Of a DNA stretch of 64,000 nt, positions 11,900-23,400 are shown one piece after another. The notes under the pieces were generated by a model, which was not told the origin of the DNA, did not search any database, and saw only the letters and a list, made by a program, of their open reading frames with translations. Positions within the stretch are counted from its first letter, which is position 1, and each line of letters opens with the position of its first letter. Source of the DNA: Gymnorhina tibicen (taxonomy: Eukaryota > Chordata > Aves > Passeriformes > Artamidae); the NCBI GenBank assembly GCA_013399875.1, contig VXAZ01000560.1, positions 2,469,789-2,533,788 on the forward strand, written 5' to 3'. Both the position numbers and the translations under genes were made by a program.

Positions 11900-12120
11900 A
11901 GACTATCAAGACAGAGTTTTAATTAACATTTGATTTTTAGATAATGTGCACAGTTTATTTTGGCAAGAGTTCATTGAATATGAAATTTTTGTAATTAAGA
12001 TACTCAAACCTGCAATATTTTGTTTTCTGCGGTATTTTTTTTCCGAACTGGCGTAAATTTTGCAGCATTTATTACCCAGTAGACGACTACTGCAAGAAAG
12101 AGCAATTTCTCCCACTGCTT
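11900..12120. other. Candidate conserved non-coding element
   Basis: An AT-rich unique block with TTAATTAAC, GTAATTAAG and a CpG-containing stretch (CCGAACTGGCG). The base texture resembles developmental enhancers. There is no repeat or open frame of note. Confidence 0.22.
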
Positions 12121-13456
12121 TTTTTAAAATCTGTTTTTAACCTTTTTGTTTTGGTGCCTTGTTAGGCAGTGTCTTCACAATTGTGTTTGAGCAATCACAG
12201 AATAAAAATAAAGTAGTGAAGGTATTAAAGTCCCTATTCCTAAGGTAATTAAACATCAGTCTTCTCTATTAATTTGTTTTAATATGCACATCTGAATGAA
12301 TTCATCTTTGTATCATCTGAACACCCCACAAAACAATGTAAATCAGTGAGGCATCACAGATATGATATTTCTCTTTTGTCCTTCAGAAGGAGCCAGACTC
12401 TTAAGACAACATGTTTTACATATTTAGAGGTATTATATGCTCCTTTCAGAGATATTATCAGCCTCCTGAAAGAGAAATAAGAGAACAGATGTGAAAAAAC
12501 GTCCTAGGTGTAGATGGTGAGCCAAAAGAATTCATAGTTCTTGGATGTTCCTCTCTTTTTTTAATGGTGCGTAAGAAGAATTTACTGAAAAACTTGGTTG
12601 TGCTTTGTATTTTTCCATCATGGATTCTTAGGATGAGGCTAGAAAGCTCTAAAACCAAATTGAAATTATTGATGAACAACGAAACCCTGTAGCTCTCTGT
12701 AATCTCAGCAGATTCTCACAAGAGAAAACGTTGTTAAAAGAAGCCAAAACAAAAGGGCGAAAACTGCTCCCATTCTGGGCGTGTTGGGAGGGGTTAAGAG
12801 GGAAGAGAAGGATAAAATCACTTTTCAGAGTGATTGCTGGGAAAAAAATGAGATTCTTCAGAGCACTCAGCCTCTGGTAGGGGGGGGGAATATGCAGATC
12901 GTTGTGGCACTGTGAGTTTATTATTTATTGAGGGACGTCCAGATGAGCGCAGGAGGAGTGTGAAATTGAAGAACAAATTAAGGGTAAAAGGTTATTTATT
13001 TTCCAGCTAAATCCTTTTTCTTTTGAATATTATTAGTAATTCAATTTTTAGCTGGGAAGCAGCCCAGCCTGAGAAAGCCTCAGGAATCCAGTGCAGGAGG
13101 TGAGTGGGGTCCCACCTCCTCCCCCCGTGCCTGTGTGTCAGGGTTTACAGCCCAGGAGAACAGCTCACTCGTAAAAATACAGATTTTTTCTGAACTGCTC
13201 AAGTTCATTCTCTGTTGTCCAAAGCATAACTGTGAAGAGAGTTGAAATCATGCCAGCCTCCCTGTACGCCATGAAAGTGCTTGCTTAAATCACTCTGCCA
13301 GGTGCCCTCTGCTTCCCCTGGGCTGGGAAATAGCTCCAGCTCCTGGTCCCTCGATGGAATTCATCTGCACACGGTGTCTGCACCCAAAATTTAGTGTGGG
13401 TGTGACTTTTTCTCACAGCTTAGTCCTTCCATTTAGCTGTGAGATAGGTAAATGCT

Positions 13457-13716
13457 GGGGGTCAGGCTTTTCTCCCAGTTAACAAGTGACAGGACGAGGA
13501 AAATGCCTCAAGTTGCGCCAGGGGAGGTTTGGATTGGATGTTTGGGGAAATTTCTTCACCAAGGGGACTGTCAAGCCTTTGAACAGTCCCCATCTCCACA
13601 GGGATTTAAAAGAAAGGTGGATGTGGCACTTGGGGACGTGTCTTGGTGGTGGCCTTGCAGTGCTGGGGGAACAGTTGGACTCGATGACCTCGGAAGTGTT
13701 TTCCAGCCCTAATGGT
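13457..13716 (+). mobile_element. CR1: CR1 LINE, different 3' subfamily, tail lost
   Basis: The segment begins at GGGTCAGGCTTTTCTCCCAG. It continues with the CR1 blocks AGTTGCGCCAGGGGAGGTTT, GGATTTAAAAGAAAGGTGG and GTTGGACTCGATGACCTCGG, and stops at TTTTCCAGCCCTAATGG without octamer tail. This wording differs from the copies at 2.2, 10.5, 18 and 20 kb and marks another CR1 subfamily, the same type as 57.5-57.9 kb. Confidence 0.92.
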
Positions 13717-16479
13717 AAATGTGGGCAGAGCATTTGCTTCTGTCGAAGTGCCTGGAGGTCCTGGACTGGGTGGCAGCGTGGGGGATGGTCCAGGTGGGAC
13801 CTCAGCTGCCACCTGCTGAGCTGTGCCCGGCTGCGGAGAGGAACCCCTGAGCTGGAGCACAGCTTTGCTCGGCAGCGGTGCTGGCTGGAGGAGCAGGGCA
13901 TCGATCGCATCCTCAGCATCCCAGGGAGCCTCAGTGCTAATTAGCAGCAGGGATTACTGGAGGGCAGGAGGGTGCCCAGGACTTGGAGGGGTGTAGCTTG
14001 CCCTTTCAGAGCAATAAATCCATACTGGTTAAACTGCCTCTGTCGAGTGTTTGTGGAATCAAAAACCGTGCCTGAGAATCTGTGTGAAGTTAAATCTCTC
14101 TTAGCACATCGTCACGGAGAGGGACGACCCTGCTCAAGCAGATCTTGTGGATACTAAAGCACTGAGAATCTGGGATTGCATCCTTGTGCAAGGAGAGCAG
14201 GACATGAGGAACAGGCCTTGCCAGGGATGCAGAGCACTGCAGGGAGTGGTGAGGATGGGCTGTGAGTGTAGTCCAACTAATGCCAAAATGTTCGTGAGGC
14301 TCCACAAATGCAAATCTAAGATGCCCACTAAAAGGATACAGGGATTATTCCTCTGCTGTTGGAATGGCAGCTAACGAGACAATAAGCAGCTGGAGAGTAT
14401 ACATGGCTTTAAATGACCATCATCTCTTACACTCAGAAAATAATGTAATCTCTTCACAGCTTCCATATCCCTGAAGTATGTGCGAGTCATTAGCTGTTAT
14501 GATGTACATAACCATCCTTTCATTTTGAGGCCTTTTCTTCATTCATTTTCTTCATTGCACAGTACAGAAGATCTCAAACTACATGCTGGTTTAGGCCAAA
14601 CAAAAATTGCTACTAAGAATAAAAGAAAATCTATCATTTTGTTTGCTGCTTAGGAAAGCCGCTAATACAAATCCTTGATGCCTCCGCCAGGTACTGCTGT
14701 AATTCTGTCCTTTATGCTCCTACTTTGCCCATAATTTCACATTCCCATTCAATTCTCTTTAATCTGTATTAGATGTGTTTACATTTAGTTCCATTACAGG
14801 CTCTTAAGGGGTTTGTTGGGATTTTTCACGCTGCATGAAACAGAGGTAGGTGTGCTTCACCCAGTGCTTCATCCCAGTTCTCCATCTAAAAGTGGGATGA
14901 GCCAAGACTCAGAGGAAGGAGAAGGTGGGTGGGTTGCAAGCTAATGGGTTAATAACGACACCAGGCTGGGCTGCGTCTCTGTCCTGTTCAGAGCCTTTGT
15001 AGCTCCATCTGGGAAATTGTATGAGATGGGTTTGCTGGGCCACAAACACACCCAGCACAATGGAGCCGAAAATGAAAACCCAGGATAAAAGAAGCAATGT
15101 GTTAGTTCACAGACAGGTGCAATACAAAGGTTCCAGGAAACCGTATTTTGAAGAATCACGAAAGTTTTAGGAGGTAAAGTGGGATGGCTGGAAGGGATAC
15201 ATGGAACAATCAGCGATGCTGTGCCTCAAAGAGGGACTTCTCAGAAACTGAGGCTGAAAGTGTAATGTTGAAAGTCCAGAGTAATGAAAGAGCTGAGTTA
15301 AATGTGAAAGAACAAAGATAAGCTGGAGTTGGAGTCAGCAGAAAAAGAAGAAAAAGAAACTTCCTTAGAAATAATCTATAAAGGAGAAGGAAGTTCAAGG
15401 TGGAGAGCAGGCCTATAACAAATTACGAGAAGGGTCTATTTAATAGGAATTCAAATGGCTACGGTGCTAAAAAACTTTCTGAACATTTCTACAGTGAAAA
15501 GAAAGATTAGTTTCTGGCTCCAGGGAATTAGTATTGATCGTCATTTGGTTTTGATGGGGCCGTATCTTGCCCAGTAGCTGTGAAGGGGTGTTACGTGTGT
15601 TACCTCTGGCATCCAAGAATATCCGAGGAAGCCTGGAGGTAATAAATGTGGATGTAAGTGATGAAGGGTGGGGAGGAGCACACTGAGAGCCCTTGGATGT
15701 TTGCAGCTGAGGGAGGCCAGATGCTGTGGAGTTCCAGGGCCCGAGGAGTTAAACTGGTGACTCAGCAGTGGAAGAGCTGATGGGCTTGTCTAACATTTAG
15801 AGGTGCAAATGTTGCAAGCCTTGATCTAATTAGCACCTTCTGAAGCAGGAGCCGGGGCAAGCCATCGGATGTCTGCATGGCTGAAGTGATGGAGAGTGTC
15901 TAGGAGGGTGCCAAAAGTGTGACAATATGTCCGAGTTGGCATTAAGTGGGATTTTCAGCAGAAGGATGTAGGACAGCACCCTTGGGCTGGGTCCTCGGGC
16001 AGCAGGACACGTGCCTGTGGCAGCCACACACCCTCCACTGACTCCTTTTTCCCCTCTTGTTTCTTCTTTAGTGTAGAAAGAAACTCTTTTGTGCCATTTA
16101 AAGAAAAAACTTTATAAAGATAAACACACTGATGTTGGTCTTGTGCAGAGGAATGAACTTCACCTGCGGGGATTTAATTAGCAGTCTCTGGGTAAACAAA
16201 ACGGGCGAATTACAGTGAAGGGGAGCTGATAGAATTGGAGGAATCATGGGTTACCTGGTGGAAAGCTAATAGACTATCAGTTTGAAAACAGTATGTAAAA
16301 TGATTCTGGCAGTTCCATTTGAAAAGTATCTTCTATCATCAGTGAAATAAATGGAGCTAAAATCACTGGTGTTAGAAGGGTAATGAAACCCAGCGCAGCA
16401 AGGAATACAAGTTTACCAAGAGTAAATCCCGCTAAGAAAGTGTTCCGTGCCTTCAGACAGAATCGCTGCCTCTTTTGGC
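13717..16479. other. Non-coding stretch with a candidate conserved block
   Basis: No gene supported. 14380-14810 is listed separately as a candidate conserved non-coding element. An octamer ATGCAAAT lies at 14308-14315. The part from 15180 to 16470 is purine-rich on the plus strand and might include more of the ancient LINE that becomes recognisable at 16480, but I cannot show that. Confidence 0.5.
14380..14810. other. Candidate conserved non-coding element
   Basis: About 430 bp of unique AT-rich sequence without simple repeats or transposon wording. It has ATTAGC, TAATGTAATC and TTTGTTTGC-type motifs and isolated CpGs (AGCCGCTAATAC, CCTCCGCC). This base texture is common in vertebrate developmental enhancers. 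Confidence 0.3.
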
Positions 16480-16940
16480 AGCAGGTGATGTAATTAACGT
16501 CATAAATTTGGGTTTTTCCAAAGCATTTGGTACTGCATTTCAAGAAATCTATTTGACAAATTAGTTTAGCGAGGGTTGCGGCGTGAAGCACGGCCGAGAG
16601 ACCGCGCAGCAGAAGCTGAATGATGGATAGCCAGGGATTGCAGGCGGGAGAGGCCCCTAATGGGGTTTTCTGGGAAAGGTGTTAGGTCCGGTTTTAGTTA
16701 ACCTCTTCATTAATGAGCTGGGAGAGAGAGTGTAAGCGTGCAAATTAATGAGCTCGGTTCGAGAAGATCTGCAGATAATAAAGGAGAGGGAAATAAGGAA
16801 CGTGGGCAAAAAGATAACAAACTGCCTTCACCTTGAAAATACGAATGCAGGTGTTCCCGGAGCTCAGCAGAGCTGCGTGGGAGCACAGCTGGCGCTGGAA
16901 GAACAGACTGAGACAGCAATAGAAGGGACAATTTAGATGT
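16480..16940 (+). mobile_element. CR1: Ancient CR1-type LINE relic with reverse-transcriptase motifs
   Basis: One plus-strand frame retains reverse-transcriptase signatures of the CR1/Jockey group. FSKAFG at 16514-16531 corresponds to the catalytic FSKAFD motif with its Asp replaced by Gly. VLGPVLVNLFINEL at 16679-16720 corresponds to the VPQGSVLGPVLFNIFINDL motif. Both lie in the same frame, 55 codons apart, close to the spacing in intact elements. Stops interrupt the frame at 16562-16564, near 16628, near 16658 and just after the second motif. The YADD region that should follow near 16745 is not recognisable. This is a dead, old copy of ORF2, far more decayed than the 3'-end CR1 copies elsewhere. 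Its outer limits are uncertain. Confidence 0.82.
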
Positions 16941-18085
16941 AAGTTGGCAATGAAGTATGAAAATACGAAAAATAAATACGAATTTGGAGTGTGTTTGACA
17001 GCATTTCATCATAAGGAAGGGGACGTGGCAGCGTGACTCACATCTCTCAGGACATTGGGTAGTCAGATGGGAGGAAGTATTAAAATATACACCGTGAAAA
17101 ATATTCTTATATTGGCAGGTGGATGGCTGAAGTGATACACTGGTGTTTTACCTGTATCCTGTACTTCTCTAAAGTCAGGAAACAAGTAGTTTTAGCCTGG
17201 ATTTGTTATGCCATAAAGCCACACAAATTGCAAACTGGGAGGTAAATCACACAGCTGACAAAAGGGATGCAGAGGAAGAGGAACGAGTGCAGAGCCTGAT
17301 GCTTGGTACGTGCAGTTTCCAGCTCTTGGGAGTGAATTTTTCTCCTCATAGAGGGTTTATTCAGATGTGATCTGCGCTTTCTGAGAGGCTTCCCAGCTGA
17401 CGAGCACTGTGGTGTGACATCTGAAGGATTTGGGAATAAGAAAAAAACTCCCCACAAACAAGAATAGGAAAAACCACTTAAATTAAAGAAAGAAAAAGGA
17501 GATCAAATGCAGAGTAACAATATTCTGGGGTTATTTCAATCAGCTTGCAACCCTTCTTTGTGTGATTGCAGAGGGTGCAGAGATTCCTGTGAAACAGGTG
17601 CCTCATTAAATTAGGCTTATGTCCGGGAAGGCTCAAGAGCGACTTTTTTTTGGGAGGAGTAGAGATAAATGGATGTAAGAGTCCTGGGGAATTGTTAGTT
17701 CAGAGCGACCATCAAAGCCCCCAGAATGTTATTTTTAGTTGCAGATGGCTGGTGAGAGAGAGCTGAGCGAGCTGCTGTGGTTCTGTGCCGAGGGGCTGGG
17801 TGGTGAGGAGCACACAGGGTGGAGAGGCACCAGCTCACCCTCTCCCTGCTTTGTGCACTTCATTAAGTGGAATGACGTGTGAGCAGGGAGGGAGCTTGCA
17901 ATCCAGCTGTCACCTCTGATAAGAACACCGACAAACCAGCAGAAGTGGATCCCACCACAGGCTTTTTAACCATAGGATTGAAGATTAACAAATTCAACCC
18001 CTGCTTTCTCTGGGAAAGTGGGTAATTGTCCTTGGAGAGTTGCAGCAATGCAAGGTTACCCATATTTCCCTTAAGGATAAGTTAC
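16941..18085. other. Non-coding stretch downstream of the LINE relic
   Basis: No gene seen. The first few hundred bases may be a continuation of the decayed LINE, but nothing diagnostic remains. The rest is single-copy to my eye. Confidence 0.5.
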
Positions 18086-18438
18086 CCTTCCAGTACCTGA
18101 AGGGAGCCTACAAGATGGAGAGGGACTTTTTTACAAGAGCCTGGAGTGACATAATAAGGGGGAATGGCTTCAAACTGAGAGTAGTATCAGGAAACAATTC
18201 TTCCCTGTGTGGTGGTGAGGCCCTGGCACAGGTTGCTCAGAGAGGTGGTGGCTGCCCCATCCCTGGAAGTGTCCCAGGCCAGGCTGGATGGGGCTTGGAG
18301 CAGCCTGGGATAGTGGGAGGTGTCCCTGCCCATGGCACGGGGTTGGAATGAGCTGAGCTTTGAGGTCCCATCCAACCCAGACCATTTTATGATTCTATGA
18401 TTCTGTGATTTTATAATTCTATGATTTGATGATTCTAA
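18086..18438 (+). mobile_element. CR1: CR1 LINE, 3' 350 bp with long octamer tail
   Basis: Starts at CCTTCCAGTACCTGAAGGG, passes GAGAGGGACTTTTTTACAAG, GGGGGAATGGCTTCAAACTG and GTGTCCCTGCCCATGGCAC, and ends in five or six degenerate ATTCTATG units. It contains the last ORF2 codons and the 3'-UTR in plus orientation. The long tail suggests expansion of the octamer after insertion. Confidence 0.95.
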
Positions 18439-18440
18439 TC

Positions 18441-18510
18441 AAATTCATAAATAAACTCTCCTTACAGATTTCAGTAAATTCATACATAAACTCTCCGTAC
18501 AGTTTTCAGT
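18441..18510. repeat. 35-bp tandem duplication abutting the CR1 tail
   Basis: Two adjacent 35-base units, 18441-18475 and 18476-18510, both begin AAATTCAT and end TTTCAGT or TTTTCAGT. They differ at about three positions. They begin immediately after the octamer tail of the preceding CR1 and are not part of CR1. Confidence 0.93.
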
Positions 18511-20078
18511 CTAACCCCTACAACTTAGACTCTATGACAATTTAGACTTTTTGAAATTGCATTTATTATTTCCCTCAGTTTGGCAAACAACACAGGTCTG
18601 CTTTGGTCTGTTAAGTGCTGGTGAATTGTTCACTCTTCATAATTTATGACATGAAAATTGCTCCTTAGGCCTCCTGGCATTGCTCCTGGCCCCTTCTTGG
18701 CGTTTTCCTTGAATTGGAGTGGTTTTTTAAGGCAGGACATGTAGCATGCAGTAATTTCCAAGCAATTTGAGGCATTTCTCAGTGACCCAGGCTTGTCACA
18801 ACTGTGCTTTGCAGGTTTTGTTTGCTGTTTTTCTGTGCTGGTCTCCACCACTTCTTAGACATTTTCCCATACCAAGGAAAGCCCTGAACTCGAGTTGTAT
18901 TTACAGGAAAGGTTTATGCAGGTGGAAGGTAGGGCTGAGGATGATCCCACATTTCCCCTTGCAGGAACTCCTGCCTCATTCTGCTGCTGCCACTCTTTCC
19001 TGGGGGACACCAGGCGTGGCACTGCTGCCTCTTCCAACTCACACATCCATCATGCTTCCCTGGCACCTGCACCACGGGCTATCCCTGAGGAACAGCATCC
19101 ATCACAGGGGGCATTCCAGTAGGACTTTCTTCATCAGCTCTCTGCCATTTCTCCCACTTCCCCTGTTTCCTTACAGAGCAGGAAAAGTCCTTCCCAAATG
19201 AGATGGGAGGGAGCTGCGATGGCGCTAGCGAGACAGAACATTTTGGAGCACCTCTTGGGAAGAGGGCAGTGGGAACTCAGGGGAGGACCTGTGATGTTTG
19301 CTTCCTCAGCACTATTTCCGTGGCTGCTGGGGGGGGAATTTGCACGAGGCAGGCGCAGTTTCCCGGCCCTGGAACGCAGAGTGCTGAGGTGCATTTTCTA
19401 TAGCTCCTGTTTGATCTTTTTGTTTTGTTTTGTTTTGTTTTCAAGTCCAACTTGCTACTGCATTCACTTATCATAATCCAGCACCGTGTACCCGTTCACA
19501 GGGGCTGGCTGTGTCCTGCCATTTACAGACCTGCAGCCCTCTCTGTAGGCACCATTAGCATGTGAATGCAGAAACAGCCCTTTACAGGATGCATCATGAT
19601 TAGGTTCAAGTGTTGAGTGTGTGATAAACCTTTATCCAGCAGATGCATTAGGGAATTCTTTGTTGCACATGAATCACTTACCTGAGCAACTGATGCAAAA
19701 TGCTTTTTAAATTAAAGAACATGAATGGAAGTTTTTCCAGTGCCTTTCTCCGCAAATAAATGGTTTTATTCATGTGTGCTACTGAGTAGGAAAGCAAAGG
19801 AAGTATTTATGGGTGGTAGTAATAGTTAATTCTTTTAAAAGCACTATAAACCCACGTGCTCCAGGTCACATGGCAAGCCTCAGCTGACATAAAATCAGAA
19901 GGATTGATCTGTTAGGACAAGATATTCCAAATGAGTCAGGGAGTTTGTGCCTCCTCCAAAGTGTCCCAACCTGTCTGCTTGTGGATGGGCTTGCTGTGGC
20001 AAGGCAGCTCCTGTCTCCTGGAACTGTAGTTGTCTCATTATTTCTATTTAGTGAAGGCCATAAAGTGTTAGAATTTAT
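18511..20078. other. Single-copy non-coding stretch
   Basis: No gene supported. A (TTTTG)n run lies at about 19417-19441. The open frames of 140 codons or less at 18767-19201 and nearby overlap in other frames and show no domain. Confidence 0.55.
19417..19441. repeat. (TTTTG)n microsatellite
   Basis: Five near-perfect TTTTG units in a row. No transposon wording flanks it. Confidence 0.85.
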
Positions 20079-20467
20079 GGCCTGGAGAAGAGAAGGCTTT
20101 GGGGTGACCTAATTGTGGACTTCCTGTTCTGAAGGGAGCTGGCAAGAAAGGTGGAGAGTCTATTTACAAAGGCCTGGAGTGACAGGACAAGGGGGAATGG
20201 CTTCAGACTGAAAGAGAGTAGATTTGGATTAGGGATTAGGAAGAAGTTTTTCCTTGTGAGGGTAGGGAGGCCCTGGCACAGGGTGCCCAGAGAAGCTGTG
20301 GCTGCCCCTGGATCCCTGGAAGTGTCCAAGGCCAGGTTGGATGGGGCTTGGAGCAACCTGGGCTAGTGGAAGGTGTCCCTGCCCATGGCAGGGGGTTGGA
20401 ACAAGGTGATCTTTAAGGTCCCTTCGAACCCAAACCATTCCACGATTCTATTCCATCACTCTGTGAC
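20079..20467 (+). mobile_element. CR1: CR1 LINE, 3' 390 bp
   Basis: Begins with GGCCTGGAGAAGAGAAGGC, the usual CR1 ORF2-end wording, and runs through GACAAGGGGGAATGGCTTC and AGAAGCTGTGGCTGCCCC to ACCATTCCACGATTCTATTC. It is plus orientation with a short degraded octamer tail. It is among the better-preserved copies here and is the same subfamily as the copy at 10.5 kb. Confidence 0.95.
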
Positions 20468-23400
20468 TGTTTTTCATGGCCTGGAATTTGCCATTCAGCT
20501 GAGCACATTGTGGTGGGGGACAAGAAGCGGCTCCTGTGTTCCAGCCAGTGTCACACAGGCCATCCCAAGGTGTCCAACTGCAGAGCTACCCAGAGACCTG
20601 CACGTGATCTGCCTGTGCCTGGTGGGGAATCACAGACGCCCTGGCCTGGGGAGCTGCAATCCTTTGCAGTTGGATATGCTTTGTACTACTAAACTGAAGA
20701 TTGTGTGAAATCAGCTGGGAGGGGGGGGGGAAAATCAATGCCTGGTTTTTCAGGATGAAAAGGCAAGATAGCCGCACAATTAAGCACTGGAACACATTTT
20801 CCACACTCTTCCTGTCATGTTCTCCTGATTCTGTGTCTTGGCTGTTCATCAGAAATAATTAAACTCTCTCCCATGGGCAACAATTACTTGCTTAAAATAT
20901 TTGAGTAAAAAGAATGCATTTATAATTACCTACCCTTTTTGAAGGTGAAAATGGAGATTATCTTTTGATGAAATAAATGTATGTGGGGAGACTTCCCAAG
21001 TAGCAGAGCAGTGCATCCTGTGGCAGTGGGAATGGTGTTTGGCATGGGATGCAATGTGCTCCACGGTGTATCCCAAGCTCAGCCTAAAAAAAACGGAATG
21101 AAAAAGCTGAAAAGGTTTTGATTTCAGAGTTAGGCCCAAGTCTGAGCCCCTGCCCATGAGTAAGAGGTGTTTATTCTGGCAAATCTGCATATGGACTTGA
21201 CATTTTTAAGCAGCAGGAATGAAGCAGGAAACATATCCAATTTGTACCTATCAAATATGGCCCTTTTATTTAGTCACACCATGTCTTCCCTTTGCATGCT
21301 AAGAGTTGTCTTTGTTCCTTTTGACTCTTACTCTCAAGGGACTTGGAGCTTTGAAAGTGTTTTATGTTTCAGAGCAGCTTTTTTTCCCCCTCAGATTTGT
21401 TTACTGATCCATCCTTGGTAAGACCTTTTAGTGAATGTGATAGGAAGGTTATTAAAAATAAAATATTCATCAGGAAATCAGCCATAAACATGTGGGCTGG
21501 TTAAAATTCAATTCCTAATTCTTTCAACCTTGACATCATTTTACTTTTTACTTAATATCTGTGTATACAAATTTCTGAGCTAATTTATTTTATCAACTTA
21601 TGCTTATTTCAGTTGTTCCTACGACTCGCTCTTGTCTGCTTAATGGCATCAAATAACGTGACAATGGTAAAAATGACAATGACAAATGGAGGGTTGTGAC
21701 AGATTGGCTGAATTTGAATGTCTCTTACTGAGAAAAATGTTTCAGGAGTGCCATTAATTGCTTTCACAGCAGTGAGTTATGTTTGTGCATCTTGTCTGTC
21801 ACTTGGTGCCGGTTCCTGCTCTTCCCGTGTGGAGGGGTGACAACTCCCTCCTTTCAGTTGCCTGGAACAATGGTGCAGGGAAGCCAGGGCGGGGAGTGCA
21901 GAACAGAGATATGGGAGGGAAAGCAGAGAAAGTTGGTCCTGGGCGGAGGTGGGAGCTGGATTTAGCTGGATTAATAAATGAGAGTGGGAATGGAAGGTAC
22001 CAGAAAAGCATCTCTGGGAAGCAGGGTGACAGCAGTGGCAGTGAGTGGCTCCCCTGGGAGCTCTGCTGGGTCACACCATTTCCACTGTGCCATTCCCACT
22101 GAGGCCACTGGTAACGCTCATTCTGGTGATTTTGTTCTTCATTTTCTGGTTCAGTTTTCTTCCTTCCTTCCACAGGCTCTTCCTCTTCTCCTTTCAGCAT
22201 CCTTCTGCTTTCTCCCACCACTATTCCTGCTGCAGCTCTGGGTGCTCACGCTGGTGGGGTTGTTCACTCAGACCTTCAATCCTGACGTGGGGGAGAATTA
22301 GTTATCCCCTCCAACACTCTGTTTTCCATTTCCCCTCTGGATTCATGTGCCTTGGCTGCCAGGCAGGGTGGAACCTTGCTCCATTTTCAGGTGGTTTGTC
22401 CGTGGATTTTAGACTTTTTTTAATTAGAGCAGAATCCTTTGGACTCCTTGCTTTGCAGATGAGTGACTGCAGCCACCAGTCGTCTGTCAGTTCACAGGAT
22501 GTGTGAGAACTGTAAAGGTCAAGTAGGAACCTGAAACATCAGAGAGCCCCCAGCCTCCAGGGTGTCCTCAAATCCCAGGTGCTGCTGGCACACGAGGGGA
22601 AGGATGAATGCTGGACACAAGGAGAGGCTGTGCCTCCAAAGGTTCTTCTGGGAGTCCCGTGGTCCTCACTGCCAGAGGTGGGAAGGAAAAGAGCCACCAC
22701 TGAATCCATCAGTGTGAGGAACACTGCTAGGAGAGGAAGGATCTCGGCATTTAATTTGAAGTTTCATTTTCAGAGCCATTCAGACCACCTCCTCAGGGGG
22801 ACCAACTTCTTTGGGAGCCTGAGGAACATCTTTAATCTTGGTAATGTTTATTTTATTAAAAAAGAAATAAGAGGTGACCCTGAAAGGGTGGGAGTAACAC
22901 ACAGGGTATTCATTTCTGAGCCTCTCCTGGAGCACTGTTCTGCGGAAACAGGAATTTCCCAATTTGGTTCCTGACCCGCGTGTGTCCCCTACCCTTCTGC
23001 GAGGTTTCAGTGTGCTTAGGAATGAGAATATAATTATTTCTTTTTATTGCATGCGGGTTCTCTCTGACTTCTTTTCAAATTTCCAGGTTAAATAACCAGG
23101 AGATATCAAAGGGCAGGTTTGGAAATACGTGCACTCACTCGCTCAGCCATCGGTCTTAGCTGAAACCATGATTATGCTTTAGAGCAGAGATTGATTTTCT
23201 TCCTTGACCGCGTTGTCTTTGGGCAGAGGAGAAGATGCTCACGAGCCTGCGTGAACTCTTGCTCTCACCTTCAGTAGAGGTGAGCTCTTTTTGAGTGCCA
23301 CAGATACTTGTTGGGTCAGGAAAATCCGTTCAGAGGCCTAAAGAGCCGAGGCCTGGAGTAAAATCTCCGTTTTGATAAATCTACCACTCCTCTCTTTTCC

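Larger units (their letters stand above)
10696..13456. other. Single-copy non-coding stretch
   Basis: No gene supported. It contains a 31-bp direct duplication at 10758-10831 and two blocks that look like conserved non-coding elements (11545-11660 and 11900-12120), listed separately. There is a G9 run at 12880-12888. The remainder shows nothing I recognise. Confidence 0.55.

Noticed and set aside
13479..13944. Open frames of about 150 codons on both strands
   Set aside because: They lie largely over the CR1 copy at 13457-13716 and continue into flanking GC-rich DNA.
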